Positions 15,790 through 23,701 of a DNA stretch of 39,712 nucleotides are shown piece by piece. Positions within the stretch are counted from its first letter, which is position 1. Each line of letters opens with the position of its first letter. The notes below the pieces were generated by a model. The model was not told the origin of the DNA and made no database searches. It saw only the letters and a list, made by a program, of their open reading frames with translations. Source of the stretch: a virus. A program made the position numbers and the translations under genes. The DNA is taken from positions 1-39,712 of the IMG/VR virus record IMGVR_UViG_3300045972_000620. One strand, given 5' to 3'.

Positions 15790-16371
15790 ATGGCGGCAAC
15801 CGATCTCCTGCCGCCCAGCAGTACGCCGCTTGAGCGCGCCGTCGATCGCGCTTCGGCCGACCGCCTTGCTGCCTTGCCGGCCGTCGTCGCCAGCCTGTGG
15901 AACGCCGAAACCTGCCCGCCGGCGATCCTCCCCTGGCTGGCCTGGGCAATGTCGGTCGACGAATGGAATGAAGAATGGGGCGTCGACAAGAAGCGTTCCG
16001 TCATCGCCGAATCCCGCCTCATCCATCAGCAAAAGGGCACACCGGCTGCCATCCGTCGCGCCCTGACCGCCATCGGCCAGCCCGACGCCATCATCGTCGA
16101 GCGCGGCGACTACGTCTTTCGCAACGGCAGCATCGCCCGCGACGGCAGCCACCTGCGCCGCGGCTCCGGCGGCTGGGCGACCTACCGCATCATCCTGTCC
16201 CGCCCGACCACCATCCTCCAGGCCCAGCAAATCAAGCGCCTGCTCGCTGCCGTCCAGCGCAACTGCATCGTCCTCACCGCCATCGACTACCGCAAGGCCA
16301 CCAATCAACGCAACGGCACCATTGCCCGCAACGGCGTATGGACCCGCGGCGTCGTCAACGCAACACTTTAA
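15790..16371 (+). CDS. I: Tail protein I
   Basis: From the ATG at 15790, two bases after the J stop, the 193-residue product shows gpI features: LLPPSSTPLERAVDRASADR, then LPWLAWAMSVDEWNEEW and IHQQKGTPAAIRRAL. It is a baseplate wedge subunit that attaches the tail fibres. Confidence 0.95.
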   Translation: MAATDLLPPSSTPLERAVDRASADRLAALPAVVASLWNAETCPPAILPWLAWAMSVDEWNEEWGVDKKRSVIAESRLIHQQKGTPAAIRRALTAIGQPDAIIVERGDYVFRNGSIARDGSHLRRGSGGWATYRIILSRPTTILQAQQIKRLLAAVQRNCIVLTAIDYRKATNQRNGTIARNGVWTRGVVNATL

Positions 16372-16383
16372 TCAGGAGCCCGC

Positions 16384-17787
16384 ATGGCCTACCTAGCCGA
16401 AACCGATCTCTGGGAAACCGGGATCTACCAGTTCGAAGAAGCCGACGTCGTCCAGGGCGGCCCGGCCGGCATCGACAACGTCCCGACGCACCAGCTCGCC
16501 AACCGCACACTCAATCTCAAGAACCTGATCGCCGCGCTGAGTGCGGGCAAGCTCGATAGCGCAGCGCTGGCCAGTCAGGCGCAGGCCGTCGCCGGCACAG
16601 ACAACGCCACGTGGATGACGCCGCTGCGCGTCGCCCAGGCCATTGCGACACTCTTAGTCTCGGCCAGCGAAACGGTTGCCGGTAAAGTCGAACTGGCGAC
16701 GGCCGCGGAAACCGTTACCGGGACGGATTCCGTCCGCGCCACGCATCCGGCCGGCGTCAAGTCGGCTATCTCTTCCGCAATCAGCGCCCTGGTCGCCTCG
16801 TCGCCCTCGACCCTCGATACGCTCAATGAACTGGCCGCTGCCCTTGGCAATGACCCGAACTTCGCCACCTCCATCACCACCCTGCTCGGCCTCAAGGCTC
16901 CGCTCGCCTCGCCCGCGCTGACCGGCAATCCGACGGCGCCTACCCCGACTGCCGGCGATAACGACACCTCGATCGCGACCACGGCGTTTGTTCAAAATGC
17001 CCTGGCCAGCGCCTCCGTCGGTTCCGTTCAAGGCTCCTTCAGTAATCTGAAATCATCGGCGACCGGGACGAATGCCCTCATTGCCCTGTCGGCCGACGAG
17101 ATCGTCGTTGAGGATGCCGCCAATGCGTACAAGACCTTGCGCGGCGTCGCGCTGACCATCAACTCGGCCACGGTCGGTTCGAACGGCCTGGATACCGGGG
17201 TATTGGCTGCAAATACCTGGTATTCGCGCTGGATCATCTATAACCCGAGCACCCTGGTTACCGCCGGTTTGCTCTCCTTGTCCGGCACTGCCCCGACGCT
17301 GCCCAGCGGTTTCACCGGCAAGGCCATCACCGGCTGGGTGAAAACCGATCCAACGGCCAACAAGTTCCCCTTGATCTTCAAGCAGATCGACCGGAGCGTT
17401 CAGCACGGTGTTGCCGCCGGGTCAAACCAGACCGTGCCGCCGGCCGCTTGTGTCGGCGTGCAGGGGACGTGGAGCGTTACGGCGCCGGTATGGCAACAGG
17501 TTTCAATCGCCGCTTTCGTTTCGCCCACCGCCAGCAAAATCAAGGTGGGGCTCGTCTCAAGCTACAACAATGCGGCCCAAACAAACGTCGTCGTCGCCCC
17601 GAACAGTTCCTACGGCGGAACGCGCACCAGCAATTGCCCGCCCCTCTCGGTCACGCAAAACGGGGGGAGCGCCGCGGCATCCGATGTGGTGACCGGCGAT
17701 CTGCTGCTCGAAAGCATGAATATTTTCGTGCAATGCCAAACGGCCAACGGTTCTGTCGTGGTTTACGGCTACGAAGACAACTTTTAA
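16384..17787 (+). CDS. H: Tail fibre protein (P2 gpH-like)
   Basis: The 467-residue product has a conserved fibre N-terminus (WETGIYQFEEADVVQGGPAGIDNVPTHQLANRTLNLK) and repeated fibre segments (TLDTLNELAAALGNDPNFATSITTLLGLKAPLASPALTGNPTAPTPTAGDNDTSIATTAFV). The distal receptor-binding half (after about residue 215) is Ser/Thr/Asn-rich and unlike P2 H. It is shorter than P2 gpH. AGGAG precedes the ATG. No gpG-type fibre chaperone follows, only the 85-residue gene. Confidence 0.9.
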   Translation: MAYLAETDLWETGIYQFEEADVVQGGPAGIDNVPTHQLANRTLNLKNLIAALSAGKLDSAALASQAQAVAGTDNATWMTPLRVAQAIATLLVSASETVAGKVELATAAETVTGTDSVRATHPAGVKSAISSAISALVASSPSTLDTLNELAAALGNDPNFATSITTLLGLKAPLASPALTGNPTAPTPTAGDNDTSIATTAFVQNALASASVGSVQGSFSNLKSSATGTNALIALSADEIVVEDAANAYKTLRGVALTINSATVGSNGLDTGVLAANTWYSRWIIYNPSTLVTAGLLSLSGTAPTLPSGFTGKAITGWVKTDPTANKFPLIFKQIDRSVQHGVAAGSNQTVPPAACVGVQGTWSVTAPVWQQVSIAAFVSPTASKIKVGLVSSYNNAAQTNVVVAPNSSYGGTRTSNCPPLSVTQNGGSAAASDVVTGDLLLESMNIFVQCQTANGSVVVYGYEDNF

Positions 17788-17796
17788 GGAGACGAC

Positions 17797-18054
17797 ATGA
17801 GCTACGCAATACGTAAGGATGGACTCGGCTGGCGATCCGTCGCCAGCGCCGCCGAGGTGGGGGCCGATGAAGTATTCAGCACGAATCAACCCGTGCTGAC
17901 CTTGAGCTCCAATGAAGTCATCATCAGCCAGATCGCCGCGCTGGAATCCACCGTCACCCCGCGCCGCATCCGCGAGGCCGTGCTCGGTAGCGATAGCGGC
18001 TGGCTGGCCAACATCAACAATCAAATCGCCATCCTGCGCGGGAATTTGTCATGA
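17797..18054 (+). CDS. Small tail-fibre-associated protein
   Basis: The 85-residue product starts MSYAIRKDGLGWRSVASAAEVGADEVFST, like the N-terminal part of small phage proteins encoded next to tail fibres. It then has a helical segment (IISQIAALESTVTPRRIREAVLG). It may assist fibre folding or assembly in place of gpG. AAGGAG is the ribosome-binding site. Confidence 0.75.
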   Translation: MSYAIRKDGLGWRSVASAAEVGADEVFSTNQPVLTLSSNEVIISQIAALESTVTPRRIREAVLGSDSGWLANINNQIAILRGNLS

Positions 18055-18569
18055 TCTACCTCCTCTATTTCGTCCTGTTCATCGTCGGCCTGGCCTGGCT
18101 CACCGCCAGCGCCTTCGCCTTTGCCACCCAAGGCCTCAAGGCCTGGCGCTACGCCGCTTTCTTCCCGGCCTTTGCCGCCGTCGTCCTCATCCGTTACCCG
18201 GCGGCGCCCATTGCCATCTGGCTTTACTCGTCGCCTGACCGCCTTTACCTGACCCATTGGCGCTGGCTCGAAACCATCGATAACACGCTCGCCGGCGATA
18301 GCGGCCACCAGACCGAGCACATGATCGGCAGCGACCCGCTCACCTGGTACAACCGGGTACTGTGGCTGTGGCGCAATGGCGGCAACCGATTCAACTACGA
18401 GGTCATCGGCTGCTCGGCGACGGACCGCCCGGATTGGGCCTGGACCTTCCGCCAAGCCTACATTTTGCGCGGCCTGTGGTTTCTCGATGTCTTCCTGGGC
18501 TGGTCTCCGGATAGCAAGCTGGGCCGCAGTAAATTCGTTTTCACCTTCCGTCCCAAGACCAAGCCATGA
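18051..18569 (+). CDS. Membrane protein in the tail-fibre region
   Basis: The 172-residue product overlaps the previous stop by four bases (ATGA). It has an N-terminal membrane segment (about 2-26), a second around residues 33-60, and a tryptophan-rich remainder (HWRWLETIDNTLAGDSGHQTEHMIG, VLWLWRNGGNRFNYE, YILRGLWFLDVFLGW). Similar small membrane proteins with a DNTLxGDxGxxTEH motif occur in other phages, without known function. The place in a late tail operon, before FI, is unusual for a membrane protein. Confidence 0.75.
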   Translation: MIYLLYFVLFIVGLAWLTASAFAFATQGLKAWRYAAFFPAFAAVVLIRYPAAPIAIWLYSSPDRLYLTHWRWLETIDNTLAGDSGHQTEHMIGSDPLTWYNRVLWLWRNGGNRFNYEVIGCSATDRPDWAWTFRQAYILRGLWFLDVFLGWSPDSKLGRSKFVFTFRPKTKP

Positions 18570-18571
18570 TC

Positions 18572-18598
18572 CGGCAGTAAGTCGCCGGGCTACACCCG
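18572..18598 (+). promoter_or_regulatory. Late-activator site upstream of FI
   Basis: CGGCAGTA-N11-TACACCCG fits the 27-bp pattern exactly. It is centred at 18585, 78 bases before the FI ATG. CACCAT at 18629..18634 is 44 bases from the centre, the same offset as the CATCAT in the V promoter. A CCCGCGCGCGC tract lies between. It corresponds to the P2 F promoter. Confidence 0.7.
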
Positions 18599-18662
18599 CC
18601 GGGCCGCGACACCCGCGCGCGCGGCCGGCACCATGGGCAGCATCACCTCACAGGAGCTGCCC

Positions 18663-19835
18663 ATGCCCACCGATTACCACCACGGCGTACGCGTCATCGA
18701 AGTTTCCGATGGTCGCCGGCCGATTCGCACCATCGCCACCGCCGTCATCGGCCTTGTCGCCATTGCCAGCGATGCCGATGCTGCCTTCTTCCCGCTCGAT
18801 ACGCCCGTCCTCGTCACCGATGTCCTCGCCGCCATCGGCAAGGCCGGCACCAACGGCACGCTGGCCATGGCCCTCGATGCCATCGCCGACCATGGTGGCG
18901 CCGTCACCGTCGTCGTCCGCGTCGCCGAAGGATCGGGCCCGGCCCATACCACCACCAATATCATCGGCTCCGTCGACGCCAACGGTAACTACAAGGGCTT
19001 GAAGGCGCTGCTCGCTGCCGAGTCCAAACTCGGCGTCAAGCCGCGCATCCTTGGCGTCCCCGGTCTCGACACCGCACCCGTCGCCACCGAACTGCTCGCC
19101 ATTGCCCAGAAGCTGCGTGCCTTCGCCTATGTCAGCGCCTACGGCTGTACGACCAAGGAAGCCGCGACCGCCTACCGTGAAAACCTCGGCGGCCGTGAAA
19201 TCATGGTCATCTGGCCCGACTTCATCGGCTGGGATACCGTCACCAGCACCAATATCACCTACCCGGCTGTCGCCCGGGCGCTCGCCCTGCGCGCCAAGAT
19301 CGATGAAGAAATCGGCTGGCACAAGACCATCTCCAACGTCGAGGTCAACGGCGTCACCGGCATCAGCAAGGATGTCTTCTGGGATCTGCAAGACCCGGCT
19401 ACCGATGCCGGCTACCTCAATGCCGCCGAGGTCACCACGCTGATCCGCCGCGACGGCTTCCGCTTCTGGGGTTCGCGCACCTGCACCGTCGATCCGCTCT
19501 TCGCCTTCGAGAACTACACGCGCACCGCCCAGGTGCTGGCCGACACCATCGCCGAAGCCCACATGTGGGCGGTCGACAAACCGATGAACCCGACGCTTAT
19601 CAAGGACATCATCGAAGGCGTCAATGCCAAGTTCCGCGAACTCAAGGCCCTTGGCTACATCATCGACGGCAACTGCTGGTACGACCCCACCGTCAATGAC
19701 GAAGTCACCCTCAAGGCCGGCAAGCTCTACCTCGATTACGACTACACGCCGGTCCCCCCGCTCGAAAACCTCTTGTTCCGCCAGCGCATCACCGATCGCT
19801 ACCTGGCCGACTTCGCCGCCCGCATTGGCGCCTGA
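18663..19835 (+). CDS. FI: Tail sheath protein (P2 gpFI)
   Basis: I use the ATG at 18663 ([14 protein letters not shown]), preceded by CAGGAG, rather than the upstream in-frame ATG at 18633, because family members begin right before DYHHG. The 390-residue product is close to the P2 sheath in length and has [31 protein letters not shown] and the C-terminal [12 protein letters not shown] and [21 protein letters not shown] blocks. It forms the contractile sheath. Confidence 0.97.
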   Translation: MPTDYHHGVRVIEVSDGRRPIRTIATAVIGLVAIASDADAAFFPLDTPVLVTDVLAAIGKAGTNGTLAMALDAIADHGGAVTVVVRVAEGSGPAHTTTNIIGSVDANGNYKGLKALLAAESKLGVKPRILGVPGLDTAPVATELLAIAQKLRAFAYVSAYGCTTKEAATAYRENLGGREIMVIWPDFIGWDTVTSTNITYPAVARALALRAKIDEEIGWHKTISNVEVNGVTGISKDVFWDLQDPATDAGYLNAAEVTTLIRRDGFRFWGSRTCTVDPLFAFENYTRTAQVLADTIAEAHMWAVDKPMNPTLIKDIIEGVNAKFRELKALGYIIDGNCWYDPTVNDEVTLKAGKLYLDYDYTPVPPLENLLFRQRITDRYLADFAARIGA

Positions 19836-19850
19836 TAGGAGCAACGCACC

Positions 19851-20363
19851 ATGGCCCTGCCCAACAATCTCAAGAACTTCAACCTCTTCAACGACGGCAA
19901 CTCCCTGCTCGGCATCGTCGACGAAGTCACCCTGCCCAAGCTATCCCGCAAGATGGAAGCCTTTCAGGGCGGCGGCATGGTCGCCCCGGTCGATATCGAT
20001 CTCGGTAATGAAAAGATCGAGCTCGACTGGACCTGCGGCGGCTTCTACAGCGAAGCCATCAAGCAGTACGGCTCGCCCAAGGCCGGCGGTGTCCTGCTCC
20101 GTTTCTCCGGCGCCTACCAGCGCGACGATACCGGCGATGTCCAGGCCGTTGAAATCGTCGTCCGTGGCCGCCATGCCGAAATCGATGCCGACAAGGCTAA
20201 GGTCGGCGACAAGAGCACGACCAAGATCAAGACCAGCTGCACCTATTACAAGCTCACGGTCGACGGCGCGGTCCTCTTCGAAATCGACGCCCTGGGCTTC
20301 ATCTTCATCGTCAATGGCGTCGATATGCTCGCCGCCCAGCGCAAGGCCATCGGCCTGGCGTAA
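19851..20363 (+). CDS. FII: Tail tube protein (P2 gpFII)
   Basis: The 170-residue product starts MALPNNLKNFNLFNDGNSLLGIVDEVTLPKLSRKMEAFQGGG, the standard gpFII N-terminus, and ends in the ALGFIFIVNGVDMLAAQRKAIGL block. It forms the inner tube. A 105-base gap follows, with an imperfect GC-rich hairpin at about 20426..20454. Confidence 0.97.
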   Translation: MALPNNLKNFNLFNDGNSLLGIVDEVTLPKLSRKMEAFQGGGMVAPVDIDLGNEKIELDWTCGGFYSEAIKQYGSPKAGGVLLRFSGAYQRDDTGDVQAVEIVVRGRHAEIDADKAKVGDKSTTKIKTSCTYYKLTVDGAVLFEIDALGFIFIVNGVDMLAAQRKAIGLA

Positions 20364-20468
20364 CCAAATACCTGACCCGTAATGACCCCGTGCGACGGCA
20401 AAAGCGGGGAGGCAGAAACGAAGGGCGCCCGCCGTTCATGAGGGCGCGCCTTGCATCAAGGAGAAACC

Positions 20469-20777
20469 GTGGATACCAATGAAATCACCCTCGAAACGCC
20501 CATCGTTCGCGGCGAATCGACCGTCACCAAAATCACCCTGCACAAGCCGGTATCCGGTGCCCTGCGCGGCGTCAGCGTGCGCGCTGTGCTCGATATGGAT
20601 GCCGACACCATCATGACCGTCGTGCCGCGCATCAGCGACCCGAAGATCACCGAGGCCGAAGCCCGTAAGCTCGATCTGCCAGACCTCATGCAGATGGGGG
20701 TCGCGCTGGCCGGTTTTTTTATGCCGAAAGCAGCCCTGGCCGAAGCGGCGAACCAGTTCGACTCTGCGACGACGTAG
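20469..20777 (+). CDS. E: Tail protein E (tape-measure chaperone, short product)
   Basis: I take the GTG at 20469 (VDTNEITLETPIVRGE), with AAGGAGA 6 bases upstream. The 102-residue product follows the gpE pattern TKITLHKPVSGALRGVSVRAVLDMDADTIM. Near the end, at 20714..20720, is a run of seven T in frame GGT TTT TTT ATG, which allows a -1 slip into the E' frame. The fused product would be about 144 residues. This matches the E/E+E' pair of P2 and the G/GT pair of lambda. Confidence 0.93.
   Translation: MDTNEITLETPIVRGESTVTKITLHKPVSGALRGVSVRAVLDMDADTIMTVVPRISDPKITEAEARKLDLPDLMQMGVALAGFFMPKAALAEAANQFDSATT
20714..20720 (+). other. Slippery heptamer for -1 programmed frameshifting in E
   Basis: TTTTTTT is read as TTT TTT in the E frame (codons at 20715 and 20718). 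After a -1 slip the ribosome continues TAT GCC GAA AGC... through 60 codons to the TGA at 20900..20902, with no stop in between. Long open -1 extension plus a conserved E' domain is the evidence. Confidence 0.85.
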
Positions 20778-20785
20778 AAAGCGCC

Positions 20786-20902
20786 ATGGCCGATATCGCC
20801 GTTGTCTTCCACTGGTCGCTGCAGTCGATGGAAGCCATGGACCTTCATGAACTCGCCCGCTGGCACAAGCACGCCGTCGAACGTTCGGGACCTGAACAAT
20901 GA
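20786..20902 (+). CDS. E': GpE' extension domain (P2 E' family)
   Basis: The conserved part MADIAVVFHWSLQSMEAMDLHELARWHKHAVE is the small gpE' family that in P2 is made as the C-terminal half of a frameshifted E-E' protein. An ATG at 20786 could allow 38 residues to be made alone, but no ribosome-binding site is evident. I expect it mainly as the fusion spanning 20469..20902 with a slip at 20720. Its stop overlaps the T start (ATGA). Confidence 0.88.
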   Translation: MADIAVVFHWSLQSMEAMDLHELARWHKHAVERSGPEQ

Positions 20903-23100
20903 GCAATCAACTCGAACTCAAGGTCGTCTTCGCCGCCGTCGACAAGTTTCTCAAGCCGGTCAACGCCATCACCAAGGGCGCCAGCGCGGCGGCCAAGGCC
21001 ATGCGCGACAACACCGCAGCGATGAAGGATTTCAATCGCACGGTCGAGCGCATCGACGCCTTCAAGAAGGTCGAACGCGAAGCCGCCATCACCGCCAACG
21101 CCTTCGCCAAGAACCAGCGCGCCGTCGACGCCCTCAAAGCCTCGATCGCAGCGGCCGGCGTGCCGACCAAGGCAATGTCCGCCGAGCTGGCCAACCTCAC
21201 CCGGCGCTCCGAAGAACTGCGCCAAAAACACCAGTCCCTGATCAATACCGAACAAACCCTGTTCGGCAAGCTCAAGGAAGCCGGCATCGATACCCGCAAT
21301 CTGGCTCAGCACCGCCAGCAGCTGGCCAGCGCCAGCGCCGCCGCGGCCAATGCCAGCACGCGCCTGTCGGCCGCCCTTGAAGCCGAAAACCAGAAGATGA
21401 AGCGCCTGCGCGCCGCCCAGGCCGATCTGGCCAAGAGTCGAGAAACTGCGTCTGGTTTGCGCAGTTTTGGCGGCAAGGCCATGGCCGGCGGCGCAGCCAT
21501 CAACGCCGCGGCCGCCATGCCGGTCATCGCCTACGCCAAGGCGGAAGATGCCGCAACGCAGCTCAAGATCGCCATGATGGAAAAGGGCGGCAAGGTATCC
21601 ACCCTCTTCGCCCAGATCAACGACCTGGCCATGAAACTCGGCAACAAGCTGCCCGGCACCACTGCCGATTACCAGGACATGATGACCATGCTCGTCCGCC
21701 AGGGCATGCCGGCGAGCAAGATCCTCGGCGGCCTCGGCGAAGCCACGGCCTACCTGGCCGTCCAGCTCAAGATGATACCGACGGCCGCCGCCGAGTTCTC
21801 CAGCGAACTGCAGCACGCCACGCGGACGACCGACAAGGACATGATGGGCCTCATGGACACCATCCAGAAGGCCTTCAACCTCGGCGTCAACCAGGATCAC
21901 ATGCTGCAGGGCTTCGCCAAGATGTCGCCCATCCTGTCGATCATCAAGAAGGAAGGCTCCGAAGCCGCCGCCGTTCTGGCCCCCTTGCTCATCATGGCGA
22001 AAAACTCCGGCATGGCCGGCGAAGCGGCCGGCAATGCCTACCGCAAGATATTCCAGATGTCCCTGGACAAGAAGAAACTGGCCAAGGGCAATGCCTTGCT
22101 GGCCGGTACCGGCGTCAATCTCGACTTCAGCAACGGCAAGGGCGAGTTCGGCGGCCTTGAGCAGATGTACGCCCAGCTCGAAAAGCTGCGCAGCGTCAAT
22201 ACCCAGCAGCGCCTGGCGGCCCTCAAGAAAGTATTTGGCGACGATGCCGAAACGCTGCAGGCCCTGACCCTGATGATCGAGAAAGGCGTCGACGGCTACC
22301 GCAGCATCCAGGACAAGATGGAATCGCAGGCCGCCATTCAGGATCGCGTCAACGCCCAGCTCAAGACCCTGAAAAGCCTGTGGGATGCGGCGACAGGAAC
22401 CTTCACCAACGTCCTTGTCGCTTTCGGCGAATCGATCTCTCCGCAGCTGCACGCCACCGCCGAATGGCTGGGTACCGTTGCCGAACGGACTCAGCGCTGG
22501 GCCGCTGAAAACCCCGGTCTGGCCGGCACGCTGATGACCATCATGAAATGGCTGGGTTTGGCCGTGTTTGGCCTCGGCGCTCTGTCCATGGCCGCCGGCG
22601 CCATCCTCGTCCCGCTTGCCGTCATGAAGTTCTCCCTGCTCACCCTGGGCATCACCGGCGGCGGCGCCTTCGGCATGATCGCCACCGGCATCGGCATCGT
22701 CGGCCGCGCCATGCTGACCAATCCCATCGGCCTTACACTCACCGCCATCGCCATGGCCGCCACGCTGATCTACAGCAACTGGGACAAGATCGGCCCGTGG
22801 TTTTCCGGAATCATCGACGGCATCCTCTCCAAGTTCGCCGCCCTGCGCGATTTCATCAAGCGATTCGCGCCATCCCTGTTCAGTTCGGGTAGCGGCCCCG
22901 CGACCTCGTCCGGATCGACGCCGTCGGCCCTCGCCAACTCGCCGCTCATCCGACCGGCCGGCAGCAACTACCAGATCGCCATTCACGCTGCCCCGGGCGC
23001 CGACAATCAGGAACTTGCCCGCCTGGTCAGCCGTGAAATCGAGCGCATCGACGCCCGCAAGGCCGCCCGGGTTCGCGGCACGCTGAGAGATACGGAGTAA
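20899..23100 (+). CDS. T: Tail tape measure protein (P2 gpT)
   Basis: The 733-residue product is mostly helical. An N-terminal coiled-coil part (about 1-195) precedes the tape-measure core (LRSFGGKAMAGGAAINAAAAMPVIAYAKAEDAATQLKIAMMEKGG). Hydrophobic segments at about 545-635 (MKWLGLAVFGLGALSMAAGAILVPLAV and following) probably insert in the host inner membrane during injection. It sets tail length. It ends with a basic segment. Confidence 0.96.
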   Translation: MSNQLELKVVFAAVDKFLKPVNAITKGASAAAKAMRDNTAAMKDFNRTVERIDAFKKVEREAAITANAFAKNQRAVDALKASIAAAGVPTKAMSAELANLTRRSEELRQKHQSLINTEQTLFGKLKEAGIDTRNLAQHRQQLASASAAAANASTRLSAALEAENQKMKRLRAAQADLAKSRETASGLRSFGGKAMAGGAAINAAAAMPVIAYAKAEDAATQLKIAMMEKGGKVSTLFAQINDLAMKLGNKLPGTTADYQDMMTMLVRQGMPASKILGGLGEATAYLAVQLKMIPTAAAEFSSELQHATRTTDKDMMGLMDTIQKAFNLGVNQDHMLQGFAKMSPILSIIKKEGSEAAAVLAPLLIMAKNSGMAGEAAGNAYRKIFQMSLDKKKLAKGNALLAGTGVNLDFSNGKGEFGGLEQMYAQLEKLRSVNTQQRLAALKKVFGDDAETLQALTLMIEKGVDGYRSIQDKMESQAAIQDRVNAQLKTLKSLWDAATGTFTNVLVAFGESISPQLHATAEWLGTVAERTQRWAAENPGLAGTLMTIMKWLGLAVFGLGALSMAAGAILVPLAVMKFSLLTLGITGGGAFGMIATGIGIVGRAMLTNPIGLTLTAIAMAATLIYSNWDKIGPWFSGIIDGILSKFAALRDFIKRFAPSLFSSGSGPATSSGSTPSALANSPLIRPAGSNYQIAIHAAPGADNQELARLVSREIERIDARKAARVRGTLRDTE

Positions 23101-23102
23101 GC

Positions 23103-23240
23103 ATGGACACGGAAAGCATCCTTCTCGCCTTCGACATGTTCGCCCTCATCGTCTTTGTCATGGCCATCGCTTTCATCGCCGTCATTCTGGGCGATAAGCA
23201 GATCGACTCACTGCTTCGCAAGTTCACTCGGGAAGACTGA
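23103..23240 (+). CDS. Very small single-span membrane protein between T and U
   Basis: The 45-residue frame starts two bases after the T stop with an upstream GGAG, and ends two bases before the U ATG, so it fills the gap exactly. A single hydrophobic segment (about residues 8-31, AFDMFALIVFVMAIAFIAVIL) precedes a charged tail (GDKQIDSLLRKFTRED). I do not recognise the family. The tight packing and good start argue that it is translated. Confidence 0.7.
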   Translation: MDTESILLAFDMFALIVFVMAIAFIAVILGDKQIDSLLRKFTRED

Positions 23241-23242
23241 CC

Positions 23243-23701
23243 ATGTACGGACTCCCTCAAGTCTCGATGATGATGGCCATCGGCCTCTTCGTCTTCGGCC
23301 TGCACACGGCGCCCTACCAGCAGCTGCAGCGCCAGACCTCGTGGCGTCACCCGGCGACATCGCGGGTCAGCGCCCGGCCGGGCCGCCAGTTCGCCGGACG
23401 GGGCGACGACACCATTACCCTGTCCGGCGTCCTCTACCCCGAAATCACGGGCGGAAAACTCACGCTTGAAGCGCTCAAGGCCATGGCCGATGAAGGTATG
23501 GCCTGGCCGCTGATCGAAGGAACCGGGCTGTTCTATGGCCTCTTCGTCGTTGAGGAGGTCAGTGAAACACACAGCGAATTTTTTCCCGACGGCGCGCCGC
23601 GCAAGATCGAATTCAGCATCAAGCTCATCCGTACCGACGACGAACCAAGCCTGATGGGCACCGTCGGCAAGGATCTGCTCAGCCTGCTCGATCTCAAGTG
23701 A
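23243..23701 (+). CDS. U: Tail protein U
   Basis: The 152-residue product begins MYGLPQVSMMMAIGLFVFGLHTAPYQQLQRQTSWRHP, the usual gpU start. It includes GRGDDTITLSGVLYPEITGG. It belongs to the tail-tip/terminator group and is coupled to D by a GTGA overlap. Confidence 0.96.
   Translation: MYGLPQVSMMMAIGLFVFGLHTAPYQQLQRQTSWRHPATSRVSARPGRQFAGRGDDTITLSGVLYPEITGGKLTLEALKAMADEGMAWPLIEGTGLFYGLFVVEEVSETHSEFFPDGAPRKIEFSIKLIRTDDEPSLMGTVGKDLLSLLDLK

Noticed and set aside
16654-17031. Possible second gene antisense to the tail fibre repeats
   Set aside because: It is Arg/Gly-rich and arises from the repetitive Ala/Thr codons of the fibre gene.
18648-19844. A 398-codon frame antisense to the sheath gene
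   Set aside because: The sheath gene is unambiguous. The opposite frame is low-complexity Gly/Asp/Val.
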